The notes under the pieces: model-generated
The model's input: the letters and a program-made list of their open reading frames with translations, nothing else
Told to the model about the DNA's origin: nothing
Database searches by the model: none
In this document: piece after piece, positions 6,991 to 14,432 of the stretch
Layout of the letters: each line of letters begins with the position of its first letter
Position numbering within the stretch: position 1 is the first letter of the stretch
Source of the DNA: JAKOQB01 sp036824465
GTDB taxonomy: Bacteria; Pseudomonadota; Gammaproteobacteria; Burkholderiales; Burkholderiaceae_F
Length of the DNA: 18,802 bases
Assembly: GCA_036824465.1 (NCBI GenBank)
Contig: DAITAC010000079.1
Span: forward strand, 1-18,802
Reading direction: 5' to 3'
Program-made: the position numbers and the translations under genes

Positions 6991-8622
6991 ATGTCGCAGG
7001 CGACATCAGCATCGTCGACCGGACCCTGGGCGCCGCTCGCGGCGCCGCTGTTTCGCGGGCTTTGGATCGCGAGCCTCGGTTCCAACATCGGCACCTGGCT
7101 GCAGAACGTCGCGGCCGGATGGGAGATGACCAACCTCACGACGTCGCCATTGATGGTGGCGCTGGTGCAGGTCGCGATCACGGCACCATCGTTCTTTCTG
7201 GCAATCGCCGCCGGCGCGCTGGCGGACATCGCCGATCGGCGCACGATCCTGATCGGCACGCAACTCGCGGGGGCGGTGATCGCGGGTCTGCTCGCGCTGG
7301 TCACGGCGCTCGATGCGCTCACCGCGCCCGGCCTGTTGTTGCTGACGTTCCTGCTTGGCATGCAGTGGGCGCTGACGATTCCGGCGTGGGGTGCGACGGT
7401 GGCCGACATCGTGCCGCGCACGCAGCTCGCCTCGGCGGTGGCGCTGGGTTCGATCTCATTCAACCTGTCGCGCTCGGTGGGTCCCGCACTCGGCGGGCTG
7501 ATTCTGTCGATTTCGCATCCGTCGGTGGCATTCGCGCTGAACGCGCTGTCGTACATCGGTGTCCTGGTCGTGTTGCTGCGCTGGCAGCGCACGCGGCCGG
7601 TGCCTCGGTTGCCGCCGGAGGGTTTTGCCGCCGCCGTCCGCGCGGGCGTGCGCTATACGATGGAGGAACCGGCGTTTCGCGCCCTGCTCGTGCGCTGCGC
7701 GATGTTCTCGGCGCCGGCGGCCGCGGTGTTTTCGCTGTTGCCGGTTGTGGCCAAGGGATCGACTTACAGCAGCGCCAACGGCTACGCCTTCCTGCTCACG
7801 TCGATCGGGATCGGCGCGGTGGCGACCGCGCTCGTATTGCCGCGCCTGCGCGGCCGCTACACGCACGACCAGTTGATCGCGGTCTCGGCGGTGTTGTTTG
7901 CGGTCGCGCTCGTGGTGCCCGCGGTCACGCGGCAGTTCGTCTGGATGCTGCTTGCGATGCCGCTGGCCGGCGCGGCCTGGCTGACGACGCTCTCAAGCCT
8001 GCAAAGCACCGCGCAGCATGTCGCCCCGTCGTGGGTGAAAGCGCGCGGGCTGGCGATCTACTTCATGACGCTCAACGGCGCGATCGCACTCGGCGGCACG
8101 CTCTGGGGCACGATTGCTGCGCAGGCGTCAGTGCAGGTCGCGCTGGCCGTTGCGGCGCTGGGACTGGTGGTCGCGGCGCCGTGGTTCGCGCGCGGCCGCA
8201 TCGGCATGGCCGAGAGCGCCGACAGCGGCGAGATCGGCGAAGGACCGGCTCCGCATTTCGCTGACGACGTGCCGAATGATGCCGGGCCGGTGATGGTGAC
8301 GGTCGAATACGATGTGCGGCCGGCGGCGCGCGACGAATTCATCGCCGAAATGCGCGAGCTTGGTCGCTTGCGCCGGCGCGATGGCGCCTTCGCCTGGGAG
8401 TGCAGTTTCGACATCCGCAATCGCAGCCTCGCGATTGAAGCATTCCAGATCGAGAGCTGGCTGGAGCACCTGCGCCAGCATGACCGCCAGGGGGTCCAGT
8501 TTCGTCGCCTGCAGGAACGCGTGCGCGCGCTGTGCGACTCGCCGCCGCGCGCGCGGCACTTCGTCTCGATCAACGCCGGCCCGCTGGAACTGAAGCCGCA
8601 TCCGCAGGTCGCGGACGAATAG
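6991..8622 (+). CDS. MFS_3-family exporter with C-terminal soluble domain
   Basis: 543 aa. Residues ~15-400 form a 12-helix major-facilitator domain, with LWIASLGSNIGTWLQNVAAGWEMT in helix 1 and the loop motif GALADIADRRTILI between helices 2 and 3. Residues ~407-543 are a soluble extension (MVTVEYDVRPAARDEFIAEM ... ESWLEHLRQHDR) that resembles the antibiotic-biosynthesis-monooxygenase-like tail typical of MFS_3 (EntS-like, 'transmembrane secretion effector') proteins. Such proteins usually export siderophores or other small molecules from the cytosol; the substrate is unknown here. The ATG at 6991 has AGGA at 6979-6982 and removes 54 unlikely upstream codons. The gene ends 13 bp from the converging transglutaminase-like gene. 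Family assignment is firm. Confidence 0.92.
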   Translation: MSQATSASSTGPWAPLAAPLFRGLWIASLGSNIGTWLQNVAAGWEMTNLTTSPLMVALVQVAITAPSFFLAIAAGALADIADRRTILIGTQLAGAVIAGLLALVTALDALTAPGLLLLTFLLGMQWALTIPAWGATVADIVPRTQLASAVALGSISFNLSRSVGPALGGLILSISHPSVAFALNALSYIGVLVVLLRWQRTRPVPRLPPEGFAAAVRAGVRYTMEEPAFRALLVRCAMFSAPAAAVFSLLPVVAKGSTYSSANGYAFLLTSIGIGAVATALVLPRLRGRYTHDQLIAVSAVLFAVALVVPAVTRQFVWMLLAMPLAGAAWLTTLSSLQSTAQHVAPSWVKARGLAIYFMTLNGAIALGGTLWGTIAAQASVQVALAVAALGLVVAAPWFARGRIGMAESADSGEIGEGPAPHFADDVPNDAGPVMVTVEYDVRPAARDEFIAEMRELGRLRRRDGAFAWECSFDIRNRSLAIEAFQIESWLEHLRQHDRQGVQFRRLQERVRALCDSPPRARHFVSINAGPLELKPHPQVADE

Positions 8623-8635
8623 GGTGGAGCCGGGC

Positions 8636-9337
8636 TCAGGCTTTCGCGCGGCGCAACTTCTTCTTCGGCGGTGGGTACTGCACGACACGCCCGACGCGCC
8701 GCTCGAAAGGATCGATACGGGCGAGGTGCCGGACCTGCTGCCGGGAGAGCAACGAGTGATGGTGCAGCGCCTCGAGATGATCGTGTGCCTCCCAGCATGA
8801 TTCGCGGTTGGTGACCCACAGCGCCGGGTCGATGCGGCGCAGGTCGAAGGCGGCGGTATAGCTGCGCAGCGTCTTTTCGCCTTTCCTGTTCGTGTATTCG
8901 TGGAAATAAGACAAGGCCAGTTCACGCAGGCTGTGGTAGACGGCGTCGCGAAACCGCAGCCGCGATCCGTTGGTCTTTGAAATTGCGCCCCAGCAGCGGC
9001 CGCGGCGGTACAGCGTGATCACGTGCGGATAGTCGCTGATGTCGCAGTCCATGTGCATCACGAGCGGTGGCTCTCCATGCAGCCATAGGGCGCAGGCCGC
9101 GACGAACGCGCCCTCGATGCAATGCGCGCGGCGTTGCCGCAGCACTTCGTGCACCGACAGCACTGTCTCGCCATCGTGTTCGTGGTTGATCGGGATCCGG
9201 TTGACGAATGCCTGGATCTTCGCCGGCGTATCGAGCTTGCGCAGCGTGGCGAGGTCGCGCTCGCTCAGGCCGACGCGGGTCAGCGACAGCGAACGCCACG
9301 AGGCGTGGGAGCGTGCCCTCTTCTTCGTTCCGCTCAT
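8636..9337 (-). CDS. Transglutaminase-like superfamily protein (conserved hypothetical)
   Basis: 233 aa, basic at both ends and without a signal peptide. The core pattern is IPINHEHDGETVLSVHEVLR, then RRAHCIEGAFVAACALWLHG with candidate nucleophile Cys73, then DYPHVITLY with His105, then WGAISKTNGSRLRFRDAVY with a possible Asp131. This order of Cys, His and Asp is that of a transglutaminase/papain-like fold, and I recognise it as a widespread conserved protein of unknown substrate. The ELALSYFHEYTNRKGEKTLRSY region is also conserved. The start was set at ATG 9337 because the residues upstream of it are low-complexity and unlike the family; ribosome-binding support is weak. It begins 7 bp after the stop of the BON-domain gene, so the two are likely one transcript. 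Enzymatic activity is inferred only from the fold. Confidence 0.85.
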   Translation of the reverse strand: MSGTKKRARSHASWRSLSLTRVGLSERDLATLRKLDTPAKIQAFVNRIPINHEHDGETVLSVHEVLRQRRAHCIEGAFVAACALWLHGEPPLVMHMDCDISDYPHVITLYRRGRCWGAISKTNGSRLRFRDAVYHSLRELALSYFHEYTNRKGEKTLRSYTAAFDLRRIDPALWVTNRESCWEAHDHLEALHHHSLLSRQQVRHLARIDPFERRVGRVVQYPPPKKKLRRAKA

Positions 9338-9344
9338 GGTCCCA

Positions 9345-9833
9345 CTATCTGACGCTGGCGCTCGGATACGGCGGCTTGCCGTGGATGCCGACCAGCAACT
9401 CGCTGCCGACATAACCGACTCGCACGTCTGATTTCACGGTGTCGACGATGAGTTTGATCTGCGTCCGGTCGCGCACGCAACCCTGCACGAACACGAACTT
9501 GCGCTGCGTGATGACCCACAGGCTGGTGTCGCGCAGCCGCGCCCTGGCGTGCAATGCCGCGGCAGCGGCGGCGTTGATCTCCCGATCGCGTTGATAGGCG
9601 TTTGGTTCATCACATTTCTTCGCCAGCCAGCACGATGTGCCACGCTCGATCCGATAGTGCGCCTCGCGTTTCTGCTCTGCCTCGGTCAGCAGCGGGCCCT
9701 CCGGCACGGGGCATCCCGGCAATCCGTGGGTGGCCTGTTCGAACGGATCGTTGAACCAGTTGCGGCGTTCCTGCGCCCCCGCGGCGGCGGCACAGGCCAG
9801 CATGGCAGACAGCAGAATCCCGAGCACGAACAT
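9345..9833 (-). CDS. Exported BON-domain protein
   Basis: 162 aa. A signal peptide is evident: MFVLGILLSAMLACAAAAGAQ, with likely cleavage after AGA near residue 20; an alternative reading is a lipoprotein with Cys14 in AMLAC. Residues ~84-150 fit a BON domain: INAAAAAALHARARLRDTS, then KFVFVQGCVRDRTQIKLIVDTVKSDVRVGYVGSELLVG, with the typical V-x-G-x-V turn. BON domains bind membranes or phospholipids in the periplasm, as in OsmY-type proteins. Four Cys in the mature part (GCPV, SCWL, KCDE, GCVR) could form disulfides. The frame is open further upstream, but the ATG at 9833 sits directly before the signal peptide and clears the divergent aldolase gene. No ribosome-binding site precedes it, so a leaderless mRNA is possible. 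Confidence 0.82.
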   Translation of the reverse strand: MFVLGILLSAMLACAAAAGAQERRNWFNDPFEQATHGLPGCPVPEGPLLTEAEQKREAHYRIERGTSCWLAKKCDEPNAYQRDREINAAAAAALHARARLRDTSLWVITQRKFVFVQGCVRDRTQIKLIVDTVKSDVRVGYVGSELLVGIHGKPPYPSASVR

Positions 9834-9840
9834 GCGTTGA

Positions 9841-9860
9841 ATTATCCTCGCGGCGATAAT
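9841..9860. promoter_or_regulatory. Symmetric GATAAT palindrome, candidate bidirectional -10 element
   Basis: attatc (9841-9846) and gataat (9855-9860) are perfect inverted copies separated by eight bases within a 33-bp divergent spacer. Read outward, each strand presents GATAAT, one base from the TATAAT consensus, ending 6 bp (plus) or 7 bp (minus) before the start codon of its gene. That distance would place both transcription starts at or next to the AUG. No good -35 box is visible, so a dimeric operator is an alternative. Confidence 0.4.
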
Positions 9861-9866
9861 CAGGCC

Positions 9867-10634
9867 ATGAACTCGAACGAGATGCTGGCGGAAGCCAGGA
9901 ACGACCTTGCCACCGCGCTGCGCGCCGCCGCGCAGTTCGGGCTCGGCGAGGGCGTCTGCAATCACTTTTCCCTCGCCGTGCCGGACCAGGCCGGACGTTT
10001 CCTGATCAATCCGCAGGGTCTGCACTGGAGCGAGATCACCCCTGACGATCTGGTCGTGATCGACGCGGGTGGCCGCAAGGTCGAGGGCAAACACGAGGTG
10101 GAACCCACGGCGTTCTTCATCCACGGCGCGATCCACCGCCGCGTGCCAGCTGCGGCGTGCGTACTGCACACCCACATGCCGTTTGCGACTGCGCTGACGA
10201 TGCTGCAAGGCGGGCGGCTCGAGATGGCGCACCAGAACGCAGTGCGTTTCTTCCGCCAGATCGCCTACGAGAACGAATACAACGGTCTGGTACTGGACGA
10301 CGCCGAAGCGAATCGAATCGCCGATCGAATGAAGGACATGACCGCGCTGTTCCTCGCCAATCACGGCGTGATCGTGCGCGGGCCGAGCGTGGCGTGGGCG
10401 TTCGATGATCTGTACTACCTCGAGCGCGCGTGCATGCACCAGGTGCTGGCGCTGGGGACGGGCCGGCCGCTGAAGCTGATCCCGGATCGCATCGCGGCGC
10501 ACACGGCGAAGCAGATGGCGGGCGAGCGACAGCAATCCGACCTGCACCTCAGGGCGCTGCGGCGGATGTTCGGGTTCGCGCAACGCGAATACCGCGGCAG
10601 TATCAACGCTCGCCGCGGTGATAGGCCTTCATGA
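9867..10634 (+). CDS. Class II aldolase/adducin family protein
   Basis: 255 aa. The zinc-site histidines are visible: H101 and H103 in CVLHTHMPFA and H166 in FLANHGVIVRG. The candidate catalytic Glu is E79 in KHEVEPTAFFIHGAIH, and the N-terminal FGLGEGVCNHFSLAVP is typical of the fold. Members are aldolases, epimerases or decarboxylases acting on sugar phosphates or hydroxy acids in the cytosol. This short single-domain type is often annotated only by fold, and the substrate cannot be inferred. ATG 9867 is preceded only by a weak CAGG three bases upstream. The 3' end runs 32 bp into the end of the opposing ABC permease gene. It is divergent from the BON gene. Fold certain, substrate unknown. 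Confidence 0.92.
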   Translation: MNSNEMLAEARNDLATALRAAAQFGLGEGVCNHFSLAVPDQAGRFLINPQGLHWSEITPDDLVVIDAGGRKVEGKHEVEPTAFFIHGAIHRRVPAAACVLHTHMPFATALTMLQGGRLEMAHQNAVRFFRQIAYENEYNGLVLDDAEANRIADRMKDMTALFLANHGVIVRGPSVAWAFDDLYYLERACMHQVLALGTGRPLKLIPDRIAAHTAKQMAGERQQSDLHLRALRRMFGFAQREYRGSINARRGDRPS

Positions 10635-11550
10635 GCGCCTGCGGATAGGCCGCCTTGCGCGCCACCAGCACAAGTGCCGTGATGGACAGCAGGTACGGAA
10701 CCATCAGCCACCACTGGTAGGGAACCGCGCCGCCCACACTTGACTGCTGCAACCGAAGTTGCGCGGCATCAAACGCGGCAAACAGCAGCGCACCCAGCAG
10801 CGCCTTGCCCGGCCGCCAGGAGGCGAACACCACCAGCGCGACACAGATCCAGCCGCGGCCGTTGACCATGTTGAAGAAGAACGCATTGAATGCGGCGAGT
10901 GTCAGGAAGGATCCGGCGATTCCCATCAACGCACTGCCGCCGACGATGGCGCCGATGCGCGTTGCCGTTACGCTGACGCCGGCGCCTTCTGCTGCGGCCG
11001 GATTTTCTCCCACCATCCGGATCGCCAACCCGAGCGGCGTGCGATACAACACATATCCAATCAGCGGCACCAGCGCCAGCGCAAGAATCGTCAGGGCCGT
11101 CTGCGCACCAAGGACGGGACCGAGCACCGGTACGGGGAGGAGGAAGTCAAGTTCGGCAAACGGCGCAATGCGCGGCGGCTCGGTCAGCTTTGGAAAGCTC
11201 ACGCGATACGCGAAGTACGAAAGACTGGTCGTCGCCATCGTGATGCCGAGTCCCGTCACGTGTTGCGACAGGCCAAGCGGCACGGTCAGCACGCCGTGCA
11301 GCAGGCCGAACGCGGCGCCGGTCAACGCGGCGACGAGCACACCGGTCCACAGGCTGCCGCCCAGATACACCGCGAACCAGCCGGCAAACGCGCCGGCGAC
11401 CATGATTCCCTCGATGCCGAGGTTGAGCACGCCCGCGCGTTCGCACAACAGCACGCCGAGCACACCGAAGATGAGCGGCGTGCCGATGCGCAGCGTGGCG
11501 ATCCAGAACGCGTCGCTCGCGACGATCTGCCACAGGTCGGCGAGCATCAT
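10603..11550 (-). CDS. ABC transporter permease, BMP/nucleoside type (second permease)
   Basis: 315 aa, about ten helices, branched-chain amino-acid/ribose-type permease domain (BPD_transp_2). Diagnostic segments are CERAGVLNLGIEGIMVAGAF, the ATPase-contact helix region LGLAIRMVGENPAAAEGAGVSVT, and NMVNGRGWICVALVVFASWRPG. In BMP-type importers this shorter subunit pairs with a longer permease to form the inner-membrane channel. The start codon ATG at 11550 overlaps the stop of the upstream permease as ATGA, indicating translational coupling; an ATG at 11547 is an immediate alternative. It is the last gene of the transporter operon, and its end overlaps the convergent aldolase gene by 32 bp. 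Confidence 0.94.
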   Translation of the reverse strand: MMLADLWQIVASDAFWIATLRIGTPLIFGVLGVLLCERAGVLNLGIEGIMVAGAFAGWFAVYLGGSLWTGVLVAALTGAAFGLLHGVLTVPLGLSQHVTGLGITMATTSLSYFAYRVSFPKLTEPPRIAPFAELDFLLPVPVLGPVLGAQTALTILALALVPLIGYVLYRTPLGLAIRMVGENPAAAEGAGVSVTATRIGAIVGGSALMGIAGSFLTLAAFNAFFFNMVNGRGWICVALVVFASWRPGKALLGALLFAAFDAAQLRLQQSSVGGAVPYQWWLMVPYLLSITALVLVARKAAYPQALMKAYHRGER

Positions 11551-12614
11551 GCCGTCCAGCGCACGCGAAAACGCACGAGTTGCGCCGCGACCAGCATCGC
11601 CAGCAGCGCCACCGCAACGATCACGTCCGCAATGTAGGTTGGCACCATGACTGCGCGGCTCATCGAATCGGCGCCGACGAACATCCCGGCAATGAAGATC
11701 GCGGCGAGCACCACGCCGAGCGGGTTGAGCGCCGCCAGCATCGCCACCACGATGCCGGCGTAGCCGTATCCGGGCGACATGTCGAGCGTGACGTAGCTGG
11801 TTCGTCCCGCCACCTCGACCGCGCCAGCCAGTCCCGCCAGCGCGCCCGAGAAGAGCGCAGTCTTGATCACGGTCGCGTTGACCGGAATGCCGGCAAAGCG
11901 CGCGGCCGCGCTGTTGGCGCCGACCGCGCGCATCTCGAAACCGAGCGCGGTGAATTTCAGCATCGCCCACAGCAGCGCGGCCGCACCGAGCGCGATCAAC
12001 AGTCCCGTGTGCAGCCGTGAACGCTCGACCAGTTTTGAAAGTTCGAGTTCCGGAATCAGCGCCACGGATTGCGGCCAGCCCATTGCCGTCGGATCCTTCA
12101 TCGGCCCGTCCAGCATCCAGCTGACGAACAGCAGCACGACGAAGTTCAGCAGCAGTGTGGTGACCACTTCATCGACCGCCAGCCGCGTGCGCAGCACGGC
12201 GGCAATCGCAAGCCATAGCGCGCCCGCCAGCATCGCCGCGATCATCATCGCGATGAAAAGCAGCGGCGCCGCCAATGTGAATCCTGCGCCGCCGTGCAGC
12301 CCACCGACCGCCACCGCTGCCAACGCGCCTAGATACAACTGCCCTTCGGCGCCGATGTTGTAGAAGCGCGCGCGAAATGCAACGGCGGCCGCGAGCCCGG
12401 TGAGGATCAGCGGCGTGGCGCGCGTCAGCGTTTCGGCCAGTGCAAAGCGCGAGCCGAAGCCGCCTGCGAGCAATGCCGCGAAGCTGCGGCCGATTGGCGC
12501 GCCGGCCCACAGCACCAGTAGTCCGCAGGCGGCGAGCGTGAACGCAATTGCGGCGAGCGGCGCGACGATCACCGCCGTGCGTGACGCCTGTTCGCGCGCC
12601 TCGAGCCGGATCAT
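11547..12614 (-). CDS. ABC transporter permease, BMP/nucleoside type (first permease)
   Basis: 355 aa with about ten hydrophobic helices. Diagnostic features are PLILTGLAAAVAFRARFYNIGAEGQLYLGA, VDEVVTTLLLNFVVLLFVSW, and FEMRAVGANSAAARFAGIPV, the cytoplasmic segment that meets the ATPase; the longer N-terminus marks it as the first permease of the YufP type. It is an inner-membrane pore subunit. Both ends overlap neighbours by four bases as ATGA: with the ATPase at 12611-12614 and with the second permease at 11547-11550. Such overlaps indicate one translationally coupled operon. Confidence 0.95.
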   Translation of the reverse strand: MIRLEAREQASRTAVIVAPLAAIAFTLAACGLLVLWAGAPIGRSFAALLAGGFGSRFALAETLTRATPLILTGLAAAVAFRARFYNIGAEGQLYLGALAAVAVGGLHGGAGFTLAAPLLFIAMMIAAMLAGALWLAIAAVLRTRLAVDEVVTTLLLNFVVLLFVSWMLDGPMKDPTAMGWPQSVALIPELELSKLVERSRLHTGLLIALGAAALLWAMLKFTALGFEMRAVGANSAAARFAGIPVNATVIKTALFSGALAGLAGAVEVAGRTSYVTLDMSPGYGYAGIVVAMLAALNPLGVVLAAIFIAGMFVGADSMSRAVMVPTYIADVIVAVALLAMLVAAQLVRFRVRWTA

Positions 12615-14340
12615 GCGGCCCGCTTCTCGGCCATCGCGAGCCCGAGTTCGGCCAGCGTCCAGTCGCCGACCGCGCGCGTTTCGACGATGCGGCCCTGATT
12701 GAGCACGGCGATGCGATCGGCGAGAGCAAAGATCTCGTCCAGGTCTTCGGAGATCACCAGCACGGCGTCTCCAGCGTCACGTGCCGCGATCAGCCGCGTG
12801 TGGATGGCCGCGACCGCCCCGATATCGAGCCCCCAGGTCGGTTGATCGGCAACGATGAGTCGCGGCGACTGCTGTCCGGCGCCCCGCCCGGACAGCGCGC
12901 GACCGAGGATCAGTTTCTGCAGGTTGCCGCCGGACAGCAGCCGCGCGGGGGTGTCCAGCGCGCTGGCATGCGTCGCCCCGCGCACGTCGAACTGCGCTAC
13001 GAGCGTGCGCGCAGACGCCCGCATCGCGCCGCGCTTGAGCACGCCGAACTGCGCAAACGCCGGTGAACGCAATTGCTCGATCGCCGCGTTCTCCCACAGG
13101 GAGAGATCGCCGACACTGCCCTGCACGCGGCGATCCTCCGGCACGCGCGCCACGCCGGCCGCGACCACCGCTCGTGGCGAGCGCGGATAGGGTGCACTGT
13201 TCAGTCGCAGCGTGCCGCGCGTGGGCGTGACCTCGCCAAACAAGAGCTCGGCAAGTGCACTTTGGCCGTTTCCGGCGACACCGGCAATCGCGACGATTTC
13301 CCCGCCGTGCGCGATGAGGGTCACGCCGGTGAGTCGCGCGTGGGCACGCAGGTCCAGGTGAACATCATCTAGCTCGAGCACCGCGGGTCCGCGCGCGCGC
13401 GCTGCGCGCACCGGCGGCGCGGCGATTTCGCGGCCGACCATCAGGTGCGCAAGTTCGGCCTTGTTCGTCTCGGTGCGCGCCTTTTCGGCCACGAGTCGGC
13501 CGGCGCGCAGCACCGCGATGCGATCGGCCACGGCCATCACTTCATCGAGTTTGTGACTGATGAAGATCACGCTCATGCCGTCGCCGATGAAGTGTCTGAG
13601 CGTTGCGAACAGCGACTCGCTTTCCTGCGGTGTCAGTACCGCGGTCGGTTCGTCGAGGATGAGGATGCGCGCGCCGCGGTACAGCGCCTTCAGGATCTCC
13701 ACGCGCTGCCGTTCGCCGACCGACAGCGACGCAATGGCGGCGTCCGGCTTCACTGCCAGGCCGAAGCGTTGTGCCAGGCTGACGAGCTTTGCCCGCGCAG
13801 CGATGCGATCTGATCGCGGACGCCACAGCGGCTCGGTGCCGAGCATCACGTTGTCGAGCACCGTCAGGTTGTCGGCGAGCGTGAAGTGCTGGTGCACCAT
13901 GCCGATGCCGGCGGCCAGCGCGGCAGCAGGATCGCCCGGCGGCAGCAGCTGACCGAACGCTTCGATCGACCCCGCGTCGGCCAGGTAATGGCCAAACAGG
14001 ATCGACACCAGCGTCGATTTACCGGCGCCGTTTTCGCCCAGCAGCGCGAGCACCTCTGCGCGCGCGAGCGCAAGTGAAATGGCGTCGTTTGCCGCCAGCG
14101 CACCGAAGCGCTTGGTGATGTTCGACAGGCGCAGGACNNNNNNNNNNNNNNNNNNNNNNNNNNNNNNNNNNNNNNNNNNNNNNNNNNNNNNNNNNNNNNN
14201 NNNNNNNNNNNNNNNNNNNNNNNNNNNNNNNNNNNNNCGTCGTTTGCCGCCAGCGCACCGAAGCGCTTGGTGATGTTCGACAGGCGCAGGACCGCGGTGG
14301 CGACCGTGGCCGGGGACGCTACGGGATTTCCATCAACCAC
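12611..14340 (-). CDS. Double-domain ABC transporter ATPase (split by an artificial assembly gap)
   Basis: As printed the gene is interrupted by 100 N. Deleting the N run and one copy of the flanking 55-bp duplication (155 bases) restores one frame of 525 codons (524 aa). Domain 1 has GENGAGKST (Walker A), LSVGERQRVEI and ILILDEPTAVLTP (Walker B). Domain 2 has the degenerate GVAGNGQSA, where Lys is replaced by Gln, then LLSGGNLQKLILGRAL and LIVADQPTWGLD. This is normal for RbsA/YufO-type tandem ATPases that energise BMP-family importers on the cytosolic membrane face. The only in-frame conventional start is GTG 14340; it has no ribosome-binding site and lies inside one arm of a large inverted repeat. 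The 3' end overlaps the first permease by ATGA. It follows the binding-protein gene by 92 bp. Confidence 0.93.
14083..14292. other. Scaffold gap (100 N) flanked by identical 55-bp sequence
   Basis: The N run is 14138-14237. The 55 bases at 14083-14137 are repeated exactly and in the same orientation at 14238-14292. Both copies encode the same ATPase segment beginning VLRLSNITKRFGALAANDA, which makes no biological sense as a tandem copy. Overlapping contig ends joined with a fixed-size placeholder explain it, and the true sequence should contain the segment once with nothing missing. Confidence 0.93.
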
Positions 14341-14418
14341 GGAGACACAGAGAATACAGAGATGAACAATTCATTTCCCGGCTTGCGCCCTTCTCTGTGT
14401 TCTCTGTGTCTCCGTGGT
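14336..14418. repeat. 27-bp inverted repeat (hairpin) between binding-protein and ATPase genes
   Basis: The left arm 14336-14362 and right arm 14392-14418 are inverted copies with a single mismatch, separated by 29 bp. The right arm is made of 9-base units: tctctgtgt twice, then ctccgtggt. In the transcript this would be a very stable stem starting 14 nt after the binding-protein stop codon, and its 3' arm contains the GTG start of the ATPase. No T-run follows, so it is not a typical intrinsic terminator. I recall similar CACGGAGACACAGAG-type strings in intergenic regions of many bacteria, which suggests a dispersed palindromic repeat. Confidence 0.85.
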
Positions 14419-14432
14419 GAAAACGCCTTGCT

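Noticed and set aside
6642..7592. Minus-strand 316-codon frame over DUF3144 and MFS genes
   Set aside because: Both plus-strand genes have family signatures and ribosome-binding sites; the minus-strand product is low-complexity.
7062..8264. Second plus-strand frame of 400 codons inside the MFS gene
   Set aside because: It is the +1 shadow of a clear transporter, rich in Arg/Gly/Ala, with no hydrophobic helices or domain.
12611..14053. Gln in place of the Walker A Lys in the second ATPase domain as a loss-of-function mutation
   Set aside because: GxxGNGQS is the usual degenerate second site in RbsA/YufO-type tandem ATPases, so this is family-normal.
14138..14237. Frames running through the N gap with unknown residues
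   Set aside because: Translation of N is meaningless and the flanking 55-bp copies are the same sequence; only the merged ATPase is real.
14336..14418. Rho-independent terminator after the BMP gene
   Set aside because: The stem is long but not followed by a T-run in the transcript direction, and the ATPase and permeases downstream need to be expressed with the binding protein.
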